This document shows positions 1 to 6,787 of a stretch of 8,095 bases of DNA, one piece after another (within the stretch, counting starts at the first letter, position 1; every line of letters begins with the position of its first letter). This stretch comes from Rhizobiaceae bacterium. Lineage in GTDB: Bacteria; Pseudomonadota; Alphaproteobacteria; Rhizobiales; Rhizobiaceae. A program made the position numbers and the translations under genes. Where the stretch lies: contig JAGWJK010000150.1 of NCBI GenBank assembly GCA_028865845.1, positions 1-8,095 of the forward strand. Direction: 5' to 3'. The notes under the pieces were generated by a model. That model saw only the letters and a program-made list of their open reading frames with translations, searched no databases and was not told where the DNA came from.

Positions 1-2060
1 TACGCGTAGCTACGCCTGATCCCAAACTGTTCCATCTTGCGGTAGAGGGTGGGTCGCGAGATGCCGAGCCGATGGGCCACCTTGCTTAGATTTCCCCGTT
101 CCGCCGACAATGCCGAGATAATCGCCTGTCGCTCCGCCTCCGCAAAGCTCAACACATGATTTTCGAGCTCCGGCGCTACGTCGTTTCCCGTCAATGTCTG
201 TTCGACCATTTCGGCGGGCAAATCTTCGATGCCGACCAACCGGCTACGGGTCAGGAGATGCAGCCGCTCGACGAGGTTTCGCAGCTCCCGCACGTTGCCC
301 GGCCATTGATAAGCCAGCATCGCATCGAGCACCTGATTGGTGAATCGTAGTGGAGAAACCCCTCTGCGCTCCGTCAGATGGCGATTGAAATGGTCAAGCA
401 GAAGCAGACAGTCGTCACCACGATCGCGAAGCGGTGGCACGTGGATGGTAACCGCACTGATCCGATAGAAGAGATCGCGGCGGAAGCGGCCGGCAGCGAT
501 CTCTTTTTTGAGATCGCGGTTGGTCGACGCGACCAGCCTCACGTCAACGGGCCGTGTCCGGTTGTCGCCCAGGCGCTGAACGACGCGTTCCTCGAGCACG
601 CGAAGGAGGAACGGCTGAATATCCAGCGGCATTTCGCCGATTTCGTCCAGGCTCAGAACTCCGCCATTGGCCGTTTCGAACGCGCCGGCTTTGCCATCAC
701 GTGACGCCCCCGTGAAGGCGCCGGGCACGTGGCCAAACAATTCGCTGCCGAAAAGCTCTTTGGTGACGGCGCCGCAATTGAGAGCGATGAACGGACTGCC
801 GGTCGATTTCTGGCATCCGGCATGGATGAGCCGCGCGAAAAGCTCCTTGCCGACGCCGGTTTCCCCTTCGATCAGCAGCGATGTCATATCCCGCGTTTCA
901 GCGACGCGGCAGGCAATGTCCACCGCCGCCTCCAGCGCATCGCTTTCGCCGACGATCTGAGCGCAGGCCTCCTTGAGGCGATCGGGCGTACGGCTGCCGA
1001 TCGACACGGTTCGGCTGACTATGTTTTTCGGGAACACCAGCGCGGCGCCGCGAATATCGCCATCGAGTTCGAGCGGACAGACATCGCAATTGCGCATCGC
1101 CTCGGGAAGACTGGTCGCGACGCTGTCAAGGAAGCCGGAGCCCGAAAGCTCCGGCGACCAACAGTTCGCTCCCCCTTGACGAACGGTCTCGCCCAGTCGT
1201 CGCCCTTCCGGCAGCGGCACGTTGTTGTGGTAGATCGCGCGGCCTTGGCGATCGATGATGAGGAGGCCGTCGCTGGCGTGATAATTGTTGGCGGATGCGA
1301 TGAAGGCTTCCAGAAGCCGCATCCGCTCAGCGGTCTGCGAGTCGGCAAGTGCTCTTTCGATTTCGCGGGCTGCCGCTGCAACCAGCGCGATGTTGTGGGG
1401 CCGAAAAATATCGGGGTGTCCGGAAAGGTCGACCACGCCGATGACCTTGCCGTCGAAGGGATCGCGGATCGGTGCGCCGGCGCAGGTCCAGCTTTTGATG
1501 CCGGCGCAGAAATGCTCGGCAGCGTGCACGAAGACCGGCTCGCCGGTCCAAAGCGCCGTACCGATGCCGTTGGTGCCGACGACGTCTTCCGTCCACTTGC
1601 CACCGACGCCGAGGTGGATATCCATGCCGTCGAAGACAGTCCTCTTGTCGCCGATGACATTGATCAGGACGCCATTGCTGTCGGCTAGGGCGAGCATCGC
1701 GCCGGTTCCATCAAGCATTCGGCCGATCATCGAGAACGGACGGGTCGCTGCCTCCAGCAATTCCGAACTACCGCGCGTCAGCGCTTCGACCGCATCTCTG
1801 TCTGTCTCGATAGGGGCCTCGTTGCGTTGCGCATCGATGCCTCCTTCGGCGCAGCGGTACCACGAATCGTGGATCGTCGAGCGCACAGGCACGGTTCGGC
1901 GTCTGGTTTCAGCCTTGCCTTCCAGAAGCCTCTCCCAGGCCTTGGTGACACCGACTTCGTCGTAATCCGATCGAACCAAGGCACCGCCCGGCATGAAGGC
2001 TGCCATCTGCGGTGGCCGGCCGAGTGGAAGTTCATTCAGATCATGCGGATTCCGCTTCAT
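1..2060 (-). CDS. AcoR-type sigma-54-dependent transcriptional activator (3' end at window edge)
   Basis: This is a bacterial enhancer-binding protein that remodels sigma-54 RNA polymerase using ATP. I translated 686 uninterrupted codons from ATG 2060. The final visible bases are TA, so the stop may be one base outside the window. Residues about 105-240 form a GAF-like sensor containing GTNGIGTAL (162-170) and WTCAGAPIRDP (191-201), both typical of AcoR relatives. Residues about 250-345 are a PAS-like stretch (DGLLIID). The AAA+ domain (about 368-600) has Walker A GETGVGKE (399-406), the sigma-54 contact loop GAFTGA (447-452), Walker B LDEIG (471-475) and the arginine-finger region FRRDLFYR (526-533). 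A Fis-type helix-turn-helix lies at about 640-680. An in-frame TGA nine bases upstream makes ATG 2060 the first possible ATG; the ribosome site (GAGAG) is weak. AcoR relatives often control acetoin, alcohol or aldehyde catabolism, but its target here is not visible. The family call is firm and the inducer is unknown. Confidence 0.93.
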   Translation of the reverse strand, partial: MKRNPHDLNELPLGRPPQMAAFMPGGALVRSDYDEVGVTKAWERLLEGKAETRRRTVPVRSTIHDSWYRCAEGGIDAQRNEAPIETDRDAVEALTRGSSELLEAATRPFSMIGRMLDGTGAMLALADSNGVLINVIGDKRTVFDGMDIHLGVGGKWTEDVVGTNGIGTALWTGEPVFVHAAEHFCAGIKSWTCAGAPIRDPFDGKVIGVVDLSGHPDIFRPHNIALVAAAAREIERALADSQTAERMRLLEAFIASANNYHASDGLLIIDRQGRAIYHNNVPLPEGRRLGETVRQGGANCWSPELSGSGFLDSVATSLPEAMRNCDVCPLELDGDIRGAALVFPKNIVSRTVSIGSRTPDRLKEACAQIVGESDALEAAVDIACRVAETRDMTSLLIEGETGVGKELFARLIHAGCQKSTGSPFIALNCGAVTKELFGSELFGHVPGAFTGASRDGKAGAFETANGGVLSLDEIGEMPLDIQPFLLRVLEERVVQRLGDNRTRPVDVRLVASTNRDLKKEIAAGRFRRDLFYRISAVTIHVPPLRDRGDDCLLLLDHFNRHLTERRGVSPLRFTNQVLDAMLAYQWPGNVRELRNLVERLHLLTRSRLVGIEDLPAEMVEQTLTGNDVAPELENHVLSFAEAERQAIISALSAERGNLSKVAHRLGISRPTLYRKMEQFGIRRSYA

Positions 2061-2112
2061 GGGCTCTCACATTTCGTGCAGAGAGGAAACTCAGCGCTCG
2101 TAAACGGTGCAG

Positions 2113-2595
2113 TCAGCTTTCCGAGGCCATGTCGAGACGGCGGCCGATATCGGCTGCGAACTCGTCTTCGCCGTAGGAGATGCCAATGGTCACTCCATCC
2201 ATGTCCGCAAGCGCGTCGGAGGTCGCTTCGTCGAGCGGTGCGATATAGCGATTGCTTGCAATGGCGAGAACGAAAGCCTTGCCGGCAGGGGTTTCGCGGA
2301 TATCGCCGAAATGCTGAAGCTGTCGACCTGAGGTCTCGTCGACAGCGATCACGCGGCCGTTCGGTGTGATCCTGACCTTCGGTATGGGTTCGGGTTTGGC
2401 AGCGGGCTGGCCGCCGATGTGGATGATCAGACCTTGTGCCTGCGGAAGCTCCCGAGGCTTTTGGGATTGAGAATATCGTCCATTGCTCAGCTGATCGGCA
2501 AGCTTCGTGATCACCCCGCGGTTCTGCTCGAGCAGCCGCTTGATCTGGACGTCCTCGCGGCGAGGGCCATCCCGCTTAGAAAATATCTCGACCAT
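2113..2595 (-). CDS. Hypothetical protein, 160 aa, upstream of the AcoR-type activator
   Basis: I do not recognise this protein family. The start at ATG 2595 is preceded by GGGAGG with a four-base spacer, and the protein then begins MVEIFSKRDG. The frame stays open upstream to ATG 2727, with further in-frame ATGs at 2655 and 2640, but their ribosome sites are poorly spaced. Residues about 14-38 look helical and charged. About 39-72 is a proline- and glutamine-rich linker. Residues about 73-142 look like alternating strands (KVRITPNGRVIAVDE, then GKAFVLAIASNRYIAPLDE), followed by an acidic C-terminus (YGEDEFAADIGRR). No signal peptide, membrane segment or metal-binding cysteine pair is visible. 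It ends 52 bases before the activator on the same strand, so the two are probably co-transcribed. A regulatory partner or accessory protein is possible, but that is only a guess from position. Base composition matches the neighbours. Confidence 0.75.
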   Translation of the reverse strand: MVEIFSKRDGPRREDVQIKRLLEQNRGVITKLADQLSNGRYSQSQKPRELPQAQGLIIHIGGQPAAKPEPIPKVRITPNGRVIAVDETSGRQLQHFGDIRETPAGKAFVLAIASNRYIAPLDEATSDALADMDGVTIGISYGEDEFAADIGRRLDMASES

Positions 2596-2936
2596 GAATC
2601 CTCCCAGATCATGACTGCATTTTCTCACGCGTTCTTTCATAAAAGCGTAGCACATTTCCTCCAATGCACCAGCGCAAAGGCATATCACCAAGTCACGGAG
2701 GATGGTGGTACAGGGGGGCGGCAGCAACGATTATTTGTCGCCGGGATGACAGATACGGCAGGGCAACTCAGACTTTGTAAGTATCCTTGACGCAGTCGTA
2801 CGAGACCATGATCGGGTTTGTCCCGCAGATCGGGTCAGGCGGACCGCGTCGCTGTGGACGTCGCTTGAATCGAAAGCCACATGGTGTTGAGTCCTAAAAT
2901 ACTCGGCAGCTTGTAACGTCGGACTTGCAATCTGCA
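2596..2936. other. Intergenic region, 341 bases, with possible decayed coding sequence
   Basis: The region lies between the stop of the alpha/beta hydrolase and the start of the 160-aa gene, both on the minus strand, so it should hold the end of one transcript and the promoter of the next. I see no GG-N10-GC sigma-54 promoter, no convincing -35/-10 pair and no hairpin followed by a T run. There is a short direct repeat GATCGGGT at 2810-2817 and 2828-2835. A minus-strand reading frame of 76 codons (2961-2731) ends in LPCRICHPGDK, which by chance or descent contains a CxxCH pattern. It overlaps the hydrolase end and has no ribosome site. A second minus-strand frame reads DPICGTNPIMVSYDC before a stop near 2778. 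Either could be a gene remnant; I cannot identify one. Confidence 0.4.
2600..2605 (-). promoter_or_regulatory. Ribosome binding site deciding the start of the 160-aa gene
   Basis: Read on the minus strand this is GGGAGG, followed by ATTC and ATG 2595. It is the best Shine-Dalgarno match in the region and favours the 160-aa form over the 204-aa form starting at 2727. The four-base spacer is slightly short. A competing GGAGG lies only two bases before the in-frame ATG at 2655. Confidence 0.6.
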
Positions 2937-3629
2937 TCAATAGGGCAGGCCGGAAAGCCATTCAATTATGATTTCCGACAGTCGTTGTGGAGCTTCCAGC
3001 GGAATCATGTGGCCTGTGCCCTCGACAATCTCCAATGTGGAGCCGGCCAATCCTTCGTGAAGCTCCATCGCCTCGGCCCTGGATCTCAGCTTATCCTGGT
3101 CTCCTGCTATGACGAGGCTTGGACATTTGATCGTTGCGAGCTCGCTCCGCTCGTCTCGTCGGGAAAGCAGCGACTGTCGCTTGAACACGTCGCCACCGAG
3201 CCTTTGTCCCATTGCCTGTATCGATGAGATGAGATCGATACGGTGCGCATTGTCGGGGTGCAGGGAGGATCTTACAGCGGCAGTACTCAGTCCCCTGAAC
3301 GCTTCGAAAGCCGTCTGCCGGGCTATCGTCGCCTTCCGTTGTTCCTGAATTTCGCTGTCGCCGCGCGCCGAGGTGGCGATCTGAATCAAGGCGCTAACGC
3401 GCTCCGGCGCCTGGCGGACGATTTCACGGGCAACATAACCACCCATGGAGAAGCCGATCAGGATGAACTTTGGCGGAGTATCCAAAATGGCGCGCTGAGC
3501 CATGTTCGCGATAGAAGCGTCCTTCGAGAGGTCGGCATGCACGATCGGGCTATAGGCCGTAAGCGCCGGTTCGACATCGCGCCAGAGTTCGGCGTCCAGC
3601 ATAAAGCCCGGAACCAGAACCATACCCAT
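2937..3629 (-). CDS. Alpha/beta hydrolase
   Basis: This is a single-domain alpha/beta-hydrolase-fold enzyme of 230 aa, probably cytoplasmic, hydrolysing an ester or similar bond. The fold signs are the N-terminal strand and oxyanion turn VLVPGFM (about 4-10), the nucleophile elbow GFSMGG with Ser61, the acid-residue segment VIAGDQDKL with Asp179 as the likely acid, and the catalytic histidine in GTGHMIP (His207). The triad is therefore complete, and the length is normal for small members, with a short cap at about 90-160. I chose ATG 3629 because GGAAAGG lies seven bases upstream and the fold begins immediately. A longer 260-aa reading from 3719 adds a basic, structureless N-terminus without a ribosome site. 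It is the last of three same-strand genes, 124 bases after the MFS transporter, and may act on the transported compound or on the amidase product. The substrate is unknown. Confidence 0.92.
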   Translation of the reverse strand: MGMVLVPGFMLDAELWRDVEPALTAYSPIVHADLSKDASIANMAQRAILDTPPKFILIGFSMGGYVAREIVRQAPERVSALIQIATSARGDSEIQEQRKATIARQTAFEAFRGLSTAAVRSSLHPDNAHRIDLISSIQAMGQRLGGDVFKRQSLLSRRDERSELATIKCPSLVIAGDQDKLRSRAEAMELHEGLAGSTLEIVEGTGHMIPLEAPQRLSEIIIEWLSGLPY

Positions 3630-3636
3630 TTTCGTG

Positions 3637-3643
3637 CCTTTCC
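3637..3643 (-). promoter_or_regulatory. Ribosome binding site deciding the hydrolase start
   Basis: On the minus strand this reads GGAAAGG, with a seven-base spacer to ATG 3629. No comparable site precedes the in-frame ATG at 3719, so the shorter 230-aa product is preferred. A second in-frame ATG two codons further in (3623) would have a 13-base spacer. Confidence 0.6.
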
Positions 3644-3753
3644 AGAGAGTCGGGAGAGACGGACGGTCTACACGATATCGCCCTTGGATCGGAAGCGCCC
3701 GCTTGGTCGAAGCGCACATATCGTTGTTTTCGTCGATGGCGCTCTGAAATTGT

Positions 3754-5184
3754 TCAATGCCGGTTTCTCGCCAGCCAGAGCGAGCAGCCGCCGCCGATCG
3801 CCAACAGCGCGACGTTGCAGCTCAGCGCCACTCTGAAGGCGCGCGCATAGGAAGCGAAGTCGGCCTCGCTGCCAAGCAAATCGAAGAAGATGCCGGCAAT
3901 CAGTGCGACACCGAGCGCAGCGCCGATCTGGAATGTCGAGATGACGATGCCGGATGCTAAGCCTGCGTGGCGCTGGTCAATATCGCCGATCACTGCCTTG
4001 ATCACCGAGGGCATGACGATGCCGAAGCCGATACCCGCGACGACGAGGCCGATCTGCAGGTACCCGGTAAGCCCCTCGGAGGCCTCCAGGGCTACCAATC
4101 CGAAACCGAACACCTGGATGCCGAAACCCAGCGTCAAAGCGCTTGGGCCGAGACGGCGCATGATGGCAGCTGAGGCGAAGGAGGCGCCAAAGTAGCCGAT
4201 GCCGAAGGGAAGCGTCCGAAGTCCCGCGTCGAGCGGCGTCAAGTGCAGTCCGCCCTGGAGATAGAGGGAATATGTCAGGTAGAATGCGGAGAGCATATAG
4301 AAGACCAGGGCCATCGCTATCCCGACCGAGAACCGGGATTTTCGAAACAACGACAGGTTCACGAGCGGTGAACCGCCGCGGGCCATCAATCGGCTCTCGA
4401 ACAGGACGAAGGCGACGGCCGCGGTGAGAGAACCGGCAAGCATCGCCAGAATCCAGAGCGGCCAGCCGGTTTCGCGGCCTTCGACCAGCGGATAGACGAG
4501 CAGTCCCAGCGCGGCCGACAGCAGGATCATGCCGCCGATATCGAGCCTCTGTGCGCGATCGGCCTTGGTGTCGCCGAGAAAGAACAGGCTTCCAACGAAG
4601 GCGAAAAGCCCGATCGGCACATTGATCAGGAAGATCGCCTGCCAGGTGAAGCCGAAGGGATGCGCCGATACCAGCACGCCGCCGAGGATCTGGCCGACGA
4701 TATTGGCGAGCCCGAACGTGGCTCCATAGAGGCCGAGCGCGGTCTCCTGTTCGGATGGCGGGAACAGGACGCGGATTGAGGCTAGAACTTGCGGAGCCAT
4801 GACCGTGGCGGTGAGGCCCTGCAATATGCGCCCGAGAATGAGAATTCCCGGTGACCAGGCAACTCCGCATAGGACAGACGCCAGCGTGAAGCCGGCGACG
4901 CCCAGCATGAACATAGGCTTGCGGCCGAGCCAATCCCCGAGCCGTCCGCCGGTGATCAGGAAGACGGCATAGGTCGTTGCATAGGCCGAAATGACGAACT
5001 GGATTTCGCTTGAAGTCGTGCCGAGGCCCTGGCGAATGGCCGGCAAAGCGAGATTGACGACGTTAAAGTCAAGAATCGGCAGGAATGCGCCGGTCAGCAA
5101 TATCGGTAAGGCGAGCCATCGCTGCGGATCTCCTGGAATTTCAGTAGGTTGTTGTTGCAATTTCACTTTTGAATTGAGGCTCAT
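3754..5184 (-). CDS. MFS transporter, DHA2 (EmrB/QacA-like) family, 14 predicted helices
   Basis: This is an inner-membrane, proton-coupled major facilitator protein of 476 aa, the usual length for the DHA2 group. Hydrophobic stretches can be placed at about 24-47, 62-80, 92-112, 114-138, 148-172, 181-203, 214-234, 242-264, 285-310, 320-342, 348-367, 374-396, 406-436 and 450-472, giving 14 helices. Family motifs visible are LDFNVVNLALP (38-48, with Asp39 in helix 1), motif A GGRLGDWLGRKP (79-90), a motif-C-like NIVGQILGGV (161-170) and WQAIFLINVPIG (181-192). DHA2 members mostly export drugs or toxic compounds, though some serve in metabolite transport. Here the gene sits between an amidase and a hydrolase, 72 bases after the amidase stop, which suggests it moves the pathway substrate or product. 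The ribosome site before ATG 5184 is weak, so translation may depend on the upstream gene. Direction of transport and substrate are unknown. Confidence 0.94.
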   Translation of the reverse strand: MSLNSKVKLQQQPTEIPGDPQRWLALPILLTGAFLPILDFNVVNLALPAIRQGLGTTSSEIQFVISAYATTYAVFLITGGRLGDWLGRKPMFMLGVAGFTLASVLCGVAWSPGILILGRILQGLTATVMAPQVLASIRVLFPPSEQETALGLYGATFGLANIVGQILGGVLVSAHPFGFTWQAIFLINVPIGLFAFVGSLFFLGDTKADRAQRLDIGGMILLSAALGLLVYPLVEGRETGWPLWILAMLAGSLTAAVAFVLFESRLMARGGSPLVNLSLFRKSRFSVGIAMALVFYMLSAFYLTYSLYLQGGLHLTPLDAGLRTLPFGIGYFGASFASAAIMRRLGPSALTLGFGIQVFGFGLVALEASEGLTGYLQIGLVVAGIGFGIVMPSVIKAVIGDIDQRHAGLASGIVISTFQIGAALGVALIAGIFFDLLGSEADFASYARAFRVALSCNVALLAIGGGCSLWLARNRH

Positions 5185-5256
5185 AGGGTGCTCTAGATGA
5201 TGTCGAGGGATTGCGGCCGGCCGGATCGCATTTGGTATCGCCGACGATTGCCGAGT

Positions 5257-6648
5257 TCAGAGCGCCGGATGCCGGCGATGCCAGTCCGTCGTCTGCTGAT
5301 AGGCATGGCCGGCTTGCAAAAGCAGCCCCTCGTCGAGATGGCGGCCGACAAGCTGGAACGACAGCGGGAGGCCCTTTGTCGTAAAACCTCCAGGCAAGGT
5401 GATCGTCGGGCTGCCGGACATGTCGAACGGCGTGGCGTAACGCAGGAATCCGGCAAGGCCGTCGGCTGATGAGAAAAGGCCTCGCTCTTCCCTTATCGTG
5501 AAATCGGCGCGCGGCTGCGTCGGCATGAGGAGCAGGTCGATCTCCGTGAACAGGGCAGACAAGGCCCCGCTGAAGATCAGCCGTTCGTGGTGCGCCTTCA
5601 TGAGGTCGATTGCGCTCACCTGTCGGCCTGCTTCGATGAGGCCGGCAAGTCCGCCATAGCTGGCGGCGCGTGATGGATAGGTCGCCTCATGCGCGATGGC
5701 GGTCTCCACCGCGCAATAGCTGCCCCATGCGGCTATGATGCGCTCAGGATCGGGAAGCTTGACCTGCTTCACCACCGCCCCCAGACTTTCCATGATCAGG
5801 CGTGCTTCCCGAACGGCATCGATGACATCCGTGTCGCATCCATCTTCGTTGTAGTCGACGTCGATCCCGATACGCAGGCCCCGCACACCCTCATCCAGCG
5901 TCGCGGCGTAGTTTGGAACAGGGGCCGTCAGTGTCGTGGGATCTTTCGGATCGAACCCTGCGATGACGGCAAGCATCGCCGCGGCATCGGCTGCCGAACG
6001 CGTCATCGGACCGATATGGTCGAGGCTGTCGGCCAATGCAAAGACGCCGTAGCGGCTGACACGCCCCCATGTCGGCTTCAGTCCGGTAATACCATTGGCC
6101 GCTGCGGGAAATCGGATGGAGCCACCCGTGTCGCTGCCGAGCGATGCAAAGCAGAGGCCTGCTGCCGTTGCCACTCCGGAGCCGCTGGACGAGGCGCCGG
6201 CGTAGTAGTCTTCGTGCCAGGGATTGACGGGAACCTTAACCGCGGGATGGTGGTTGACGAAGGCGCCCTCGGTAAGCTGGAGTTTACCCAGCAGGATCGC
6301 GCCTGCATCCTTCAACCGCTTGTAAACCGTCGCGTCGAAATCCGGGACGTTGCCCGCATGGATCGGCATGCCGGCGGCAGTCACCACGCCGGCGGTGTTG
6401 ACGATATCCTTGACTGCGATCGGAATGCCATGCAGCGGCCCGCGGTAATCGCCGCGGGCGATTTGCCCTTCCGCTTGGCGTGCTTGAGCCTGCGCAAGCT
6501 CGGCCGTGACGGTGGCATAGGCGTTAAGGCCGGGTTCCAGATGCGTTATGCGGCTGAGCATGGCCTCGGTGAGCTCGATTGGTGAGAGTTCGCGCGCCTT
6601 TATTGCGCGGGCAGTATCGGTCAGGGTTGCGTAGTGAAGCTCAGACAT
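5257..6648 (-). CDS. Amidase-signature family hydrolase
   Basis: This is a cytoplasmic amidase-signature enzyme of 463 aa, hydrolysing a carboxamide or related C-N bond to an acid and an amine or ammonia. The Ser-cisSer-Lys triad can be placed at Lys80 (in GIPIAVKDIV), Ser153 (in GASSSGSG) and Ser177 (in GSDTGGSIRFP). The 24-residue spacing between the two serines matches the family. The length is typical and the signature core (about 65-200) is intact. ATG 6648 is supported by GAGG seven bases upstream. GatA, the tRNA amidotransferase subunit, belongs to the same family, but no gatB or gatC lies nearby, so a catabolic amidase is more likely. It is first in a same-strand series with the MFS transporter and alpha/beta hydrolase, and a LysR-type gene is divergent from it, the usual layout for regulator and target. 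I cannot assign the substrate (aliphatic, aryl or indole amide, carbamate or other). Confidence 0.95.
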   Translation of the reverse strand: MSELHYATLTDTARAIKARELSPIELTEAMLSRITHLEPGLNAYATVTAELAQAQARQAEGQIARGDYRGPLHGIPIAVKDIVNTAGVVTAAGMPIHAGNVPDFDATVYKRLKDAGAILLGKLQLTEGAFVNHHPAVKVPVNPWHEDYYAGASSSGSGVATAAGLCFASLGSDTGGSIRFPAAANGITGLKPTWGRVSRYGVFALADSLDHIGPMTRSAADAAAMLAVIAGFDPKDPTTLTAPVPNYAATLDEGVRGLRIGIDVDYNEDGCDTDVIDAVREARLIMESLGAVVKQVKLPDPERIIAAWGSYCAVETAIAHEATYPSRAASYGGLAGLIEAGRQVSAIDLMKAHHERLIFSGALSALFTEIDLLLMPTQPRADFTIREERGLFSSADGLAGFLRYATPFDMSGSPTITLPGGFTTKGLPLSFQLVGRHLDEGLLLQAGHAYQQTTDWHRRHPAL

Positions 6649-6674
6649 TCCGTCACCTCATTAGGGGTCTTGTT

Positions 6675-6695
6675 GCCGCGTGTCCCGGGCACGGC
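6675..6695 (-). promoter_or_regulatory. GC-rich hairpin upstream of the amidase ribosome site
   Basis: On the minus strand GCCGTG and CACGCGGC can pair around a seven-base CCCGGGA loop, with a two-base bulge. The structure would lie about 27 bases before the amidase start if the transcript begins upstream of it. It could affect mRNA stability or be chance in GC-rich DNA; no riboswitch family is recognised. Confidence 0.25.
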
Positions 6696-6727
6696 CGGAA
6701 CTTGCATGCCTAAAACCTATCCGCAGA

Positions 6728-6755
6728 TTGAAAATAACGAAATGTGATGTATGGA
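6728..6755 (+). promoter_or_regulatory. Candidate sigma-70-type promoter of the LysR-type gene
   Basis: TTGAAA at 6728-6733 matches five of six bases of the -35 consensus. With a 16-base spacer it faces TATGGA at 6750-6755, a weak -10 match (three of six). Transcription would start near 6762, inside the dyad at 6751-6773, which fits the autorepression common among LysR-type regulators. The -10 match is poor, so this is tentative. Confidence 0.25.
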
Positions 6756-6773
6756 TATATCAGAGATAACCAT
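6751..6773. promoter_or_regulatory. Candidate LysR-type operator: 23-bp dyad with T-N11-A
   Basis: Arms ATGGATAT (6751-6758) and ATAACCAT (6766-6773) match at seven of eight positions around a seven-base centre. T6756 and A6768 give the T-N11-A pattern, with TAT and ATA flanking the centre. The site lies between the divergent LysR-type gene and the amidase. Its centre is 114 bases before the amidase ATG and directly precedes the LysR ribosome site. That position fits joint autoregulation and activation of the amidase operon. A further GGATA/TATCC pairing exists with 6718-6722. Binding is inferred. Confidence 0.5.
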
Positions 6774-6777
6774 AAGG
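6774..6777 (+). promoter_or_regulatory. Ribosome binding site deciding the LysR start
   Basis: AAGG ends one base before ATG 6779, too close to serve it, but lies ten bases before the in-frame ATG at 6788. The second ATG, giving MTVLDVEAVQAF, is therefore the more likely start and also matches the usual beginning of LysR-type proteins. Confidence 0.5.
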
Positions 6778-6787
6778 TATGAATAGA

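Noticed and set aside
433..450. TGGCACG sequence resembling half a -24/-12 promoter
   Set aside because: It lies inside the activator coding region and lacks the -12 GC at the correct distance.
1019..1660. Minus-strand open frame of 213 codons
   Set aside because: It is in a different frame of the same strand as the activator's sensor domain. It is rich in Ser, Arg, Pro and Ala and has no domain pattern.
729..1688. Plus-strand open frame of 319 codons
   Set aside because: It lies antisense to the AcoR-type activator, whose motifs read clearly on the other strand. GC-rich codons leave long open antisense frames, and this product matches no recognisable family.
2596..2727. Longer start for the hypothetical gene (204 aa from 2727)
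   Set aside because: No suitable ribosome site precedes it, and the extra cysteine-rich N-terminus does not look like part of the protein.
2640..2760. Possible sigma-54 promoter upstream of the 160-aa gene
   Set aside because: Apparent GG...GC pairs have spacings of 9 or 12 rather than 10, and the flanking consensus bases are missing.
3977..4933. Minus-strand open frame of 318 codons
   Set aside because: It is an out-of-frame shadow of the MFS transporter, rich in arginine and proline, with no motif.
5689..6585. Plus-strand open frame of 298 codons
   Set aside because: It is antisense to the amidase, whose catalytic Lys and Ser motifs identify the real frame.
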